DNA of 53,160 bases from Chloroflexota bacterium (lineage in GTDB: Bacteria; Chloroflexota; Anaerolineae; Anaerolineales; UBA11858). This document shows, piece by piece, positions 7,589 through 15,593 of this stretch. Numbering within the stretch: the stretch's first letter is position 1; every line of letters starts with the position of its first letter. The stretch lies in NCBI GenBank assembly GCA_016865865.1, contig VGOC01000012.1, positions 1 to 53,160 on the forward strand, in the 5' to 3' direction. The translations under genes were made by a program, and so were the position numbers. The notes beneath the pieces were generated by a model, which saw only the letters and a list, made by a program, of their open reading frames with translations, had not been told where the DNA came from and searched no databases.

Positions 7589-9028
7589 TCAAGCATTGGA
7601 ATGACGATGCCAGCATTGAGCAATGAGCGTCCGAATTTTTTCCTGGTCCAGAAAGAAAATAGCCCCGCGCGCAATCCATTTCAGCAGGCTATTGACGATC
7701 TGGCTTTTCGCCTCGCGCTTGAATTCCCCACTAATCGCAACAATACATGCCGTAACATAGATTGGGCCACTCACAGTGGGATCGTTAAATGGCTGCTCAA
7801 AAGCGAGTGTGATTTGGGAGAGAATCTTGTTTATCTCAGATTTTGCTCCGCCGCTGATGTCTCCTGCTTTCACCTGGACGCCATAGTATTGCATCTCTCC
7901 AAATCTTGTTCTTTCTCCAAGGATAAAATCTCGACCGAATTCGTCATTGCCGTGCGTATAACGCACGTATTCGTATCCCATCTTGTGAAACAGCGGCAGG
8001 AGAACTTGCTCGCAGAATTGTATTTCGCCGCCAGATTTCTCATATTCCGGTTTCCATGGTGGGCCTCCAGATAAGGATAATTCGGTCTCTTGGATTGCTT
8101 CTTCGATGCTGTGAGCAATTTTGTCAAGAAGGCGTTGCAAAGTGTCAGTTTGTTGATTGGTAAATCGTGCTCTGAAACCCACGACCCCGTCCCTGCCCGT
8201 TGTCATTCTTTCACATACGATATCCTCTCTCGACCGAAGTTGTTCGAGCAAAGCACTGATATAGGCGTCGTAAGCCCACTGTGAGTTCGTCCAGGCTGTG
8301 TCATTGTGAAATTCGAGAACGACCTCGAAATTGTCAAATTTGGATACCCACAACACGCTATTCGCTGCAGAAAATGTTTCTATTCCCAAAACCGAGGGGT
8401 TGAGCAAAAGGATTTGAGACGAATCTGGAAGAATATCCGGAATAGGTTCCTTATACGCATCAAACTGGCGTCCAGAGTCGTCCAACGAGCCAATCAGCAT
8501 GGCTTTGTCACAAACAATCCAGGGAAAACTATTTTTGATGGAGGGAACTGCATCCAAGGGCATTTCCCAGGTATCTGCATACGGTTTAGCGTACTCGAGC
8601 AAACCCTGCTTGCAAGCCCAACGCAGGTTGGAAGTAGGTATCTGGAATCGCTGGCTTATCTCAGCCAACGGGAGCCATTCTCTGTTGCGAATTATCCACT
8701 GGAAACTTTGATAAACATTCTCGGCCAATTTATCAATGTGTTCACGGATAAGGTCCTCGCTTTCCATGTCGAAGATTTCTTCTTTCCAATCCGAGTCTTC
8801 CTGCGTCAAGCTCTGTATTTCTAGATCAGTGCGCGTATTGCCGAAATCTGCCGTTACATGAATTTGAGCATTGGGGTACTCGTTCTGCAATGATCGAGTC
8901 AGCAGACAGGCGTACTTCTCGACCGAGGCCTCTGCATCGTAACGATGAGCAGGCTCCAGGTTCATCAACAAACTTTCCCTGGTACGGTTATGCCGGATGA
9001 AAGTAACGCTCTCTGCTGTTGGCAACAT
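7589..9028 (-). CDS. HTH plus Mrr-like PD-(D/E)xK nuclease inserted in the Cascade operon
   Basis: The 479-residue protein is not a known cas gene. The C-terminal 150 residues show the restriction-nuclease core: Glu340 in a helix (FCEQVLLPLF), Asp367 in GNDEFGRDF, and Gln385-x-Lys387 in YYGVQVKAG. This D...QxK form is typical of Mrr-type enzymes. Residues about 117-160 (LAEISQRFQIPTSNLRWACK) look like a helix-turn-helix of excisionase/MerR type. The N-terminal 100 and middle 200 residues are unrecognised. The ATG at 9028 has an ACAGG site 6-7 bp upstream and lies 18 bp after cas8e, so it is cotranscribed. Its DNA is clearly more A+T-rich than its neighbours (sampled 60-bp lines have 25-31 G+C, against 47 in a cas8e line), which suggests a later insertion. 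Nuclease activity is predicted from motifs only. Confidence 0.75.
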   Translation of the reverse strand: MLPTAESVTFIRHNRTRESLLMNLEPAHRYDAEASVEKYACLLTRSLQNEYPNAQIHVTADFGNTRTDLEIQSLTQEDSDWKEEIFDMESEDLIREHIDKLAENVYQSFQWIIRNREWLPLAEISQRFQIPTSNLRWACKQGLLEYAKPYADTWEMPLDAVPSIKNSFPWIVCDKAMLIGSLDDSGRQFDAYKEPIPDILPDSSQILLLNPSVLGIETFSAANSVLWVSKFDNFEVVLEFHNDTAWTNSQWAYDAYISALLEQLRSREDIVCERMTTGRDGVVGFRARFTNQQTDTLQRLLDKIAHSIEEAIQETELSLSGGPPWKPEYEKSGGEIQFCEQVLLPLFHKMGYEYVRYTHGNDEFGRDFILGERTRFGEMQYYGVQVKAGDISGGAKSEINKILSQITLAFEQPFNDPTVSGPIYVTACIVAISGEFKREAKSQIVNSLLKWIARGAIFFLDQEKIRTLIAQCWHRHSNA

Positions 9029-9045
9029 TTTTTACCTGTCTGTTG

Positions 9046-10596
9046 CTAATTCGCTTCACCAGACAAGAGGTTCTTAAGCGAATATCCCAACATCGCGCGG
9101 ACGCGCACGGCGGCTTTGAGCGCGGAGGGATCGTCCCCGGCGGCCTCGGCGGCCTGTTCGAGCGCTTCCCACGCCGCCTGGCGCAAGGTCTCGTGCCAGG
9201 AATCCACTGCTTCGGAGTTGTGGGGTAAGTCTTCCAGCAGGCTCAGGAAGGGAAGTTCCAGGCGCTGCCAGTAGATGCGGTCCACGTTCCAGTGCAGCAT
9301 CAAACTGCCTGCCTGCTCACGGGTGATGCGGTCTATCTCCTGCCATTTCTTGCCGTCCGAGTTGGGCGAGAGAACGAGCGCCGCCAGCCATTGAGCGGCA
9401 ACTTTCAGGGCAAAGTATGTTTGCTCGGCTTTCTGGATGACGTTGTTCAACTTCACCACCAGGTTTTCGTCCTCCAGGTATTCCAGCGGTAAGGGCAGAT
9501 GATTTTCCTGAAAGAACTCGACTTTGGCTTGGTCGTTTGCCATACCCAGCGCCATGAAACGAAACTTTTGCTGGTGGGGAATCAATCTCTCGCCAACGAG
9601 ACTGGCGAGCGCATAGAAGGTTTGCGGCGGCTTGCCGCGCTCGCCCTTCAAACCAAAGAAGGAATCACTATCCCTCCAGAGAGCGCGGTCTTCTGAAAAA
9701 CGGGTAATCAGCCAGATTTCCTTGTTATCTTTTCCCTGTCCCTTGCGGTAGAGTTTGAACGGATCGAAGACGGACGCGTCCAACCGCAGGGCGGGGGCTA
9801 CGGACATGGCGCTGACCGTGGGAGATTTCTCGTCACCTTCGGGGACGAGCAGCACGCGGCGGTTTTGCCAGGTCAGGTAGTCCAGATAGCCTTGGGGAAC
9901 TTGGCGATTCGGCTGATAGGGGTCATCCTGCTCCCAGGCAGGCCGGTCATCTTTCGACGATCTCATGTTGTTGAGTTTCTCGTCCGGGTATTTCATCAGG
10001 TTGAGCATCAACACCCGAAACAGGTCATCGCTTTCTACCAGGAAGACAATGCCGCGCGCCCAGGGCGCGTCCGTGAAAGCCTGGCCAGGGATGCCAGACA
10101 AGCCTGCCAGCCCAAACGTTTGGGCGACCACGACCGTCCGCGCGGCTTTGGCAGGCGTGAGGGTTACACCAGTCTCTTCAGTATGGTGGTCGAACAAGAC
10201 GGCATTGTTCCCTGAAACCATGTCCAGCACCAGCGAGGCGATGGATTTTGGCTTCACGCGGTCGTCGCCCGCCTGATAGAACGGCCGCTGCGGATGGAAC
10301 AAATCGAAGCGTTCGCGCCACTGGTCGAGGTAGCCGTTCACCACCTCCGGCGGCCAGCGGCCTGCTTCCCACAGTTCCCCCCACGCCTCCCAGGTGCGTG
10401 GTCCGCGCAGGGCGCTGTGCAGCACGGCCAGCAGCAGGCGGTAGAGCGCGGCGGTCTCCAGCGGCGAATCTCCCTGCACGCCGCGCAGTTCATGGGCGCG
10501 CAAGAGTGTCTGCCGCAGGCCGAGTTCCTCCACGCGTCCGTCCGGGTGAACGCAGGGAATCCAGGGTTCGTCGATGAGATTGAATGAATAGGTCAT
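9046..10596 (-). CDS. cas8e: Type I-E Cascade large subunit Cas8e (Cse1/CasA)
   Basis: Cas8e recognises the PAM and recruits Cas3. The 516-residue protein begins MTYSFNLIDEPWIPCVHPDG, the common CasA opening. It continues with LLRAHELRGVQGDSPLETAALYRLLLAVLHSAL and the HPQRPFYQ region. Its length agrees with E. coli CasA (502). The start overlaps the cas3 stop region by 4 bp (ATGA at 10593-10596). The following gene in the operon is the nuclease and not cas11. Confidence 0.95.
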   Translation of the reverse strand: MTYSFNLIDEPWIPCVHPDGRVEELGLRQTLLRAHELRGVQGDSPLETAALYRLLLAVLHSALRGPRTWEAWGELWEAGRWPPEVVNGYLDQWRERFDLFHPQRPFYQAGDDRVKPKSIASLVLDMVSGNNAVLFDHHTEETGVTLTPAKAARTVVVAQTFGLAGLSGIPGQAFTDAPWARGIVFLVESDDLFRVLMLNLMKYPDEKLNNMRSSKDDRPAWEQDDPYQPNRQVPQGYLDYLTWQNRRVLLVPEGDEKSPTVSAMSVAPALRLDASVFDPFKLYRKGQGKDNKEIWLITRFSEDRALWRDSDSFFGLKGERGKPPQTFYALASLVGERLIPHQQKFRFMALGMANDQAKVEFFQENHLPLPLEYLEDENLVVKLNNVIQKAEQTYFALKVAAQWLAALVLSPNSDGKKWQEIDRITREQAGSLMLHWNVDRIYWQRLELPFLSLLEDLPHNSEAVDSWHETLRQAAWEALEQAAEAAGDDPSALKAAVRVRAMLGYSLKNLLSGEAN

Positions 10597-13500
10597 TGTG
10601 CCTCCTTCGAGTTCTTGATCACTTGCAAACCGAGTTCACGGCTGAGTTTCAGGGTAAAGTCTGCGCCTTCGGGATGATATTCCCCATTGGCATCGAACAG
10701 GATTGGGAAGTGGTCGCGCACCGCCGCCGACTTCTTCCACTCGGAAGCGCGGCTGTCGTGACTCACGATATAGTTTACAACATCTCTGCGCTGGACGCTC
10801 ACCGCGCGGCGCAGCAACTCTCGCGCCAGGGTCACGTCGGGGCGCTTGCTGATGTCCAGCGGCGCGCCGCCTCCACCCGGCTCAAGGGCGATTCCCTGCG
10901 GCGTGTCGTACAGGCAAATCAGAGAGACGCTCGGATCGCCCTGGCGGGTGAGGGCGCGGAAAGCCTGCCCAGCTTTGGGATCGTCCTCTTCCAGTTCTTC
11001 ATTCCGCTCGGTCAGCAGACCTTCGTAAGTGGGTTTGTTGATCAATCGCTGGGCGGCGTTGTGAACATCCCTGTCCTCATCCAGCCGGGCCTTCTCGGCG
11101 GCGGCGCGCAGGGCAGCCTGGTAGACAGGCTCGAATGGCTCATCATCGGGCTTCAGCGGGTACACCTGCTCGATGAGCGCGGCGGTTTCCTGTGGCAGAC
11201 TGATTTGCTGGCGGCCTCGCAGCGCGAGCCAGGTGCGCAGAAGCGTTACCTCATCGTAAACCCAAACGTCGCGGCCAAAATCGGGCAGACCGTCTTTCTC
11301 GGCGGGCAGGGAAATGGCCATGACCGGTTGGGAAAGTCCGGCGGGACGCCCGGCGTCGTTTTGGGAGTGGCGCTGCAATCGCCCGGAGCGCTGTAAGAGC
11401 AAATCCACCGGCGCAAGGTCGGAAATCATGGTATCGAAGTCCAGGTCCAGGCTTTGCTCAATGACCTGGGTCGCCACGACTATAGCGCGGTGCGGACGGT
11501 TGGGATTGGGTTGATTGGGATGTTCTTTGTCCTTGCCGAATTTTTTGAGCACTTTATCTTCGATTGCCTCCCGCCAATGGAAGGGGAAACGGGCGTGAAA
11601 CAGGATCAGGTCTTCCGCTTCGACCAGATGAGCCTCTTGCAGGACCTGGTAGATGTCCTGCGCCCGCTGGACGCGATTGCAGATCACTGCCGCGCAGCCG
11701 CCCTCGCGCAATTTTTCGGCCAGGTGAGCGGCGATATGCTCCGGGCCAGGCTCAGCCCAATCGAGGCGCAGCGGCTCCGAGGTCGGGGCAGGCAGCGGCA
11801 CACTGGCGGCCTGCTCGCCGCTGACTAATGTCAGGCGCGGATATTCCGCCGGGGGCGGAACATCCTCCTCGTCATCCTCTCTGCCGAGCCAAGCAGCGGC
11901 TAGCGCCCGGCGCGTCTTCTCCGGCAGGGTGGCCGAGAGCAGAATGGCCGAAGTTCCCATCGTCCGCAGCCAGTGCAGCAGGCGCTGGAACAACTCGGAC
12001 ATGTAGGTATCGTAAGCGTGAATTTCATCAAAAACGACCACTTTCTGTCCCAGGCCGAACAGGCGCACGAAGAAATGCCGCGTTTGCAGCACGCTCATCA
12101 GCGCCTGATCCACCGTGCCGACGCCAAAGGGCGCCAACAGAGTGCGCTTGCGCGGCAGGAACCAACTCTCGGCGCGCACTGTGGCTTCAGCGGCAGGGGT
12201 ATCTTGAGCAATTCCTGCCGGCTGCGGCGTAGTCTCTTCGGCCAACAGCGCCCCGCCGTGAATCAGATGGGCGTTGATGGCTTGTTCTGGGTAGCGGCTG
12301 CGCAGGAATTCGATGACGCGTCCATACATCTGGCTGCTGGTGGCTTGCGTGGGCATGGCGATATACAATCCGCTGCCCTGCTCCCGTTGCAGCCAGGCGT
12401 CGGCCAGGGCGAGAGCGGCTTCGGTCTTGCCGATTCCGGTGGGCGCTTCCAGGATCAGCAGGGCCGGGAGCGCGGTTTGGGAGGCAAGTTCCAGCGTGGT
12501 GTGCTGAATTTCGTTGGGAGCAGGCGTTTTTGGGAACAGGGCATCGAACGATTTGAGATCGCCTTCCGCCTGCCATCCCACCCAGCCCAATTCCTTGAGC
12601 GCCTTCTCAGCCTGCGGCGCGGCGTGCTTGTGGGCGTATTCCGCCGACGGCATATATTCGTCCGTGAAGGGGAAATACTCCTCCATGGAGCCAATCCAAT
12701 CGGCCACGCTGACCAGGCCGGAGAGCAGGGTCAGGAGGGCGTGCCTCGGCTCGAACTCCTTGGGCAGGTTCACCGCGTCGGAGGGCAGGTAAATCTCTTT
12801 TAGCGTCAGGAAAATTTGTCTGCGGGCGCTGTCCCATGTCCCATCTCCTTTGTCCGACGGCTGAAGAGCCGGGGCTTGCAGCCAATTCGAAAGCGGCCAG
12901 ACGCCGTGATGCCCTCCCAGGGCTGCGGCGACTCTAGCCGCCATGTGCGGATTCAGGCCGGTTTCGCTTGCCATCAAATTGCCCAATGCCCAAGCAGAAA
13001 GAATGCCGTGCGGAGGCGGGTTGGGATTCATGTCCCTTGCAGAGGAGAAGGTAAAGCCTGCCTTTTGAAGAGCGGAGATGCGCGCCTCGTACTTGCGTTG
13101 AAAACCGGGGGCAGCCTTGCCCAGGTCGTGCAGGGCGGCCCAAAAGGCGATTTGCCACCCAGCGGCCTCTTCGTCCAATCCGAGCCAACCGGCCAGCGTG
13201 CGGCGTGTATGCGAGCTCAGAGCGCCATTCCACAATGCCAGAGCGCACGCGCCTACATCGAGCAGGTGATAAATCAACGGGTGAATGTCAGGGGTTTGGT
13301 TTTTCTCGGCCTTCGCCCATAAATGGAAATACACCGGAGCGTCTTTCTGCTTCTCGATTCCATACACCCTCGCCAGCCTCCTGGCCTCCTTCTCCAACTC
13401 CTTCCGCAGCCCCTTTGGCTCCAGCACTTCCACATCCGCCCCCCAGCCGCGCACCCAGGGCAGCATCTCGCGCGGCTCGGCCACCTCCGCGCTCCACAGG

Positions 13501-14309
13501 CAGCCGCCGTCTTCGGCATCCGCCACTTCCTCCAGCGGATGCCAGATGCTTTCCTTGACGCGGCGCGTCACGCCGGGAGAGAAGCGCAGTTTCACTGTGA
13601 CCGGTTCTTTCTCCCCATACCAGATTCCCCAGGCGTGCTTGAGCAATTCCTGGTCGTCGAATTCAGCCGGGATCTCGAAGGTCTCCCCCGAAAGGAAGGC
13701 GCTCTGGATGCGGTCGGCGCGGAAGGCGATCAGTTTCCCGGTCACATCGCTCAACGCCACCACATAGATGCTGTCGCTCCAGATCGAAGGCTCGATCAAA
13801 TAGGGGCTGATGGTGTGGACGACGAAGCCCTCGCTCCCCAGCCGTTGATACCGGATGCGGACCTTGCGCTGCTCCACCCAGGCCTGGGCGATGGTTTCGA
13901 GGATCTTGATTTTCTCGGGGTTCTTTTCCTGAGCCAGAAGACGATCCGCGCTTTTCAAGAGGCGATCGGTCATCGGCTGGCGCAGCGTGGCGGCCAGTTT
14001 TTCCAGGGCGCTGGCCGCGTGCGGATGGTGATATCGCGTCTGCCGCGAAGCCTTGCGCGCCGCAAGGTAAAGGATGAGCGCCTCGTGCAGGTTGACCTTG
14101 ATCTCGGAGATGAGTTTGGAACGTGGGATATGGTAACGCCCGGCCTCGTCCTGCTCGATGGGATACTCGGCGGTCAGCTCGATGCGGTCGCGGTAGATCG
14201 TGGTGCGCTCCACGCCGAGCCGCTCGCCCATTTCGATATCCGACCAGGCGCGCTGGATGTACAGGCGCTTCATTTCAGAAAGTCGTTCCGCTTTGGTCAT
14301 GCCGCTCAT
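10593..14309 (-). CDS. cas3: WYL-regulator-Cas3 fusion: HTH-WYL domain joined to HD nuclease-helicase
   Basis: The 1238-residue protein is about 350 residues longer than E. coli Cas3 (888). Residues 1-320 form a complete WYL-type regulator: an N-terminal HTH (about 16-42, MERLGVERTTIYRDR-like), a WYL core (about 140-210, VRIRYQRLGSEGFVVHTISPY and FRADRIQ), and a C-terminal region at 235-310 (VTVKLRFSPGVTRRVKE). From about 327 it becomes Cas3. HD-domain residues are H394-D395 in HDLGK and GGHHGVWP. Helicase motifs are Walker A APTGIGKT (622-629), DEIH (761-764), SATLP (near 792) and QRSGRLQRH. There is no stop or frame change at the junction. An ATG at 14309 with GGGAG upstream is the likely start. 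WYL domains sense ligands or nucleotides in other systems; regulation of the cas operon by this module is inference. Confidence 0.93.
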   Translation of the reverse strand: MSGMTKAERLSEMKRLYIQRAWSDIEMGERLGVERTTIYRDRIELTAEYPIEQDEAGRYHIPRSKLISEIKVNLHEALILYLAARKASRQTRYHHPHAASALEKLAATLRQPMTDRLLKSADRLLAQEKNPEKIKILETIAQAWVEQRKVRIRYQRLGSEGFVVHTISPYLIEPSIWSDSIYVVALSDVTGKLIAFRADRIQSAFLSGETFEIPAEFDDQELLKHAWGIWYGEKEPVTVKLRFSPGVTRRVKESIWHPLEEVADAEDGGCLWSAEVAEPREMLPWVRGWGADVEVLEPKGLRKELEKEARRLARVYGIEKQKDAPVYFHLWAKAEKNQTPDIHPLIYHLLDVGACALALWNGALSSHTRRTLAGWLGLDEEAAGWQIAFWAALHDLGKAAPGFQRKYEARISALQKAGFTFSSARDMNPNPPPHGILSAWALGNLMASETGLNPHMAARVAAALGGHHGVWPLSNWLQAPALQPSDKGDGTWDSARRQIFLTLKEIYLPSDAVNLPKEFEPRHALLTLLSGLVSVADWIGSMEEYFPFTDEYMPSAEYAHKHAAPQAEKALKELGWVGWQAEGDLKSFDALFPKTPAPNEIQHTTLELASQTALPALLILEAPTGIGKTEAALALADAWLQREQGSGLYIAMPTQATSSQMYGRVIEFLRSRYPEQAINAHLIHGGALLAEETTPQPAGIAQDTPAAEATVRAESWFLPRKRTLLAPFGVGTVDQALMSVLQTRHFFVRLFGLGQKVVVFDEIHAYDTYMSELFQRLLHWLRTMGTSAILLSATLPEKTRRALAAAWLGREDDEEDVPPPAEYPRLTLVSGEQAASVPLPAPTSEPLRLDWAEPGPEHIAAHLAEKLREGGCAAVICNRVQRAQDIYQVLQEAHLVEAEDLILFHARFPFHWREAIEDKVLKKFGKDKEHPNQPNPNRPHRAIVVATQVIEQSLDLDFDTMISDLAPVDLLLQRSGRLQRHSQNDAGRPAGLSQPVMAISLPAEKDGLPDFGRDVWVYDEVTLLRTWLALRGRQQISLPQETAALIEQVYPLKPDDEPFEPVYQAALRAAAEKARLDEDRDVHNAAQRLINKPTYEGLLTERNEELEEDDPKAGQAFRALTRQGDPSVSLICLYDTPQGIALEPGGGGAPLDISKRPDVTLARELLRRAVSVQRRDVVNYIVSHDSRASEWKKSAAVRDHFPILFDANGEYHPEGADFTLKLSRELGLQVIKNSKEAQ

Positions 14310-14482
14310 ATCTGCTCCCTTCGACTTGCTGTCGCTCGGAATACCAATCTTTTACAACAGCATATCACAAAAACGGCAGTATTCTGCAATATTCGGGCGA
14401 TTGCGCCGGGGCGTTTCCCCGGATTCTCCCCTATTGTACGATAGATTCCTTCCAGGCGGGCAGGATTTGTATGACGAGCCAT
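14306..14482 (-). CDS. 58-codon leader ORF, possible truncated winged-HTH protein, coupled to cas3
   Basis: An ATG at 14482 preceded 5 nt upstream by GGAAGG opens a 58-codon frame whose TGA overlaps the cas3 ATG (ATATGAG). The first half, MARHTNPARLEGIYRTIGEN followed by PGKRPGAIARIL, resembles the first helices of a winged-HTH domain. The second half (VFVICCCKRLVF...) looks like untranslated spacer read by chance. It may be the 5' remnant of a regulator gene, or a leader peptide that passes ribosomes to cas3. No annotation beyond that is possible. Confidence 0.4.
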   Translation of the reverse strand: MARHTNPARLEGIYRTIGENPGKRPGAIARILQNTAVFVICCCKRLVFRATASRREQI

Positions 14483-14484
14483 AG

Positions 14485-14528
14485 ACGCCTTCCGTAGAGT
14501 TGATTTGTCTCTACTATACAGAAGGCGT
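14485..14528 (-). promoter_or_regulatory. Two-part hairpin that would mask the ribosome-binding site of the cas leader ORF
   Basis: On the minus strand ACGCCTTC (14528-14521) pairs with GAAGGCGT (14492-14485). Inside it, GTAGAG (14514-14509) pairs with CTCTAC (14499-14494) around a 9-nt loop. The 3' arm includes the GGAAGG ribosome-binding site (14493-14488) of the leader ORF. If transcribed, the fold would sequester it. The bulge contains TATAGT, a possible -10 box, so the repeat could instead be a DNA operator at a promoter. Confidence 0.5.
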
Positions 14529-14658
14529 GTTGCAGGTACGGCAACAGCGTAGCGTGACCAAGAAGCACTGGAGAACGTCAGCGATGCGCTGGCAGCGGTT
14601 CTCGAATCGTTCGAAATTTTCCCACTCACCTTGGCTGTAGCTGAACAAGCAGTTCAAT
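14529..14658. promoter_or_regulatory. Probable cas operon promoter region
   Basis: No convincing gene is present between the glycosyltransferase stop and the leader ORF. The cas operon promoter should lie here or in the adjoining hairpin. TATAGT at 14518-14513 on the minus strand is the best -10 candidate, but I see no well-spaced -35 box. A plus-strand frame reading EALENVSDALAAVLESF is short, closed by a nearby upstream stop, and not called. Confidence 0.3.
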
Positions 14659-15591
14659 TCACCCCTTCGGTCCCTCGCTAACAATATACAGCGGCCTCCC
14701 CTTTGCCTCGTCATATAAACGCCCTACATACTCCCCCAGGATGCCCAGGGAGATCAATTGCACGCCTCCCAAAAAGAGCACGGCGATCAAGGCGGAAGCC
14801 TGTCCGAAGAAAGCCTGCGAACCAGCCAGGCGCAAAATGACCACCACGGGGATCGCCAGGATGCTGAATCCGGCTGAGACGAATCCAACATACATCGCCA
14901 CTTGCAGGGGGAAGTACGAAAAACTGGTGATCGCATCGGTGGCGAACTTGAGCATCTTCTTGAAGGGATATTTGGTCTCGCCGGCGAAACGGGCGGCGCG
15001 CTTGTATTCCACGCCAGTCTGTTCGAAGCCCACCCAAACAGACATGCCGCGCAGGAAACGATGCCGCTCGCGCATCTGACCCATCACATCAACCACTTTG
15101 CGATCCAGCAGGCGGAAGTCGCCCGTATCGAGGGGGATATCCACATCAGTGATGCGGTAGATCAGGCGGTAGAACAACGACGCGGTGAACTTCTTGAACC
15201 AGGTCTCCCCCTCCCGCTCCGCACGAACCGCGTAAACGACCTCGTAGCCCTCGCGCCATCTTGCGATCATCTCCAGGATGACCTCGGGAGGGTCCTGTAA
15301 ATCGGAATCGATGACCACCACCGCTTCGCCGCGGCTGTAGTCCAAACCCGCGGTAACAGCGATTTGATGCCCGAAATTTCGGGCGAAGATCACAGGTCGA
15401 ACGCGCCCATCCTCGCCAGCCAACTTACGGATCAAACCAGTAGACCCATCGGTGGAGCCGTCGTCAACCATGACCAGTTCCCACGGCTCGGCTGTGGAAT
15501 CCATCACTTCACAGATCCGCCGGTACAATTCGGGGATGTTCTCGACTTCGTTGAATATGGGGGCGATAATGGTATACGTGGGTGTAATCAT
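14659..15591 (-). CDS. GT2 family polyprenyl-phosphate glycosyltransferase (DPM1/GtrB-like)
   Basis: The 310-residue protein has the GT-A fold signatures of family 2: TIIAPIFNEVENIPELYRR at the N-terminus, VMVDDGSTDGS near residue 40, and VVIDSDLQDPP near 92, where the DxD-type motif binds metal and sugar nucleotide. Two membrane helices follow at about 228-250 and 262-285. The tail GEYVGRLYDEAKGRPLYIV is typical of GtrB/ArnC-type enzymes. These transfer a sugar to a lipid carrier at the inner membrane face. Donor and acceptor cannot be read from sequence. It starts 3 bp after the AI-2E-family gene. Confidence 0.88.
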   Translation of the reverse strand: MITPTYTIIAPIFNEVENIPELYRRICEVMDSTAEPWELVMVDDGSTDGSTGLIRKLAGEDGRVRPVIFARNFGHQIAVTAGLDYSRGEAVVVIDSDLQDPPEVILEMIARWREGYEVVYAVRAEREGETWFKKFTASLFYRLIYRITDVDIPLDTGDFRLLDRKVVDVMGQMRERHRFLRGMSVWVGFEQTGVEYKRAARFAGETKYPFKKMLKFATDAITSFSYFPLQVAMYVGFVSAGFSILAIPVVVILRLAGSQAFFGQASALIAVLFLGGVQLISLGILGEYVGRLYDEAKGRPLYIVSEGPKG

Positions 15592-15593
15592 CG

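Noticed and set aside
10584-14444. Several plus-strand frames of 270-373 codons opposite cas3
   Set aside because: All are antisense to the continuous WYL-Cas3 frame, which carries clear motifs throughout.
14540-14660. Plus-strand segment EALENVSDALAAVLESF, resembling a HicB-type helix
   Set aside because: About 40 codons between stops with no start or partner; similarity is too weak to call.
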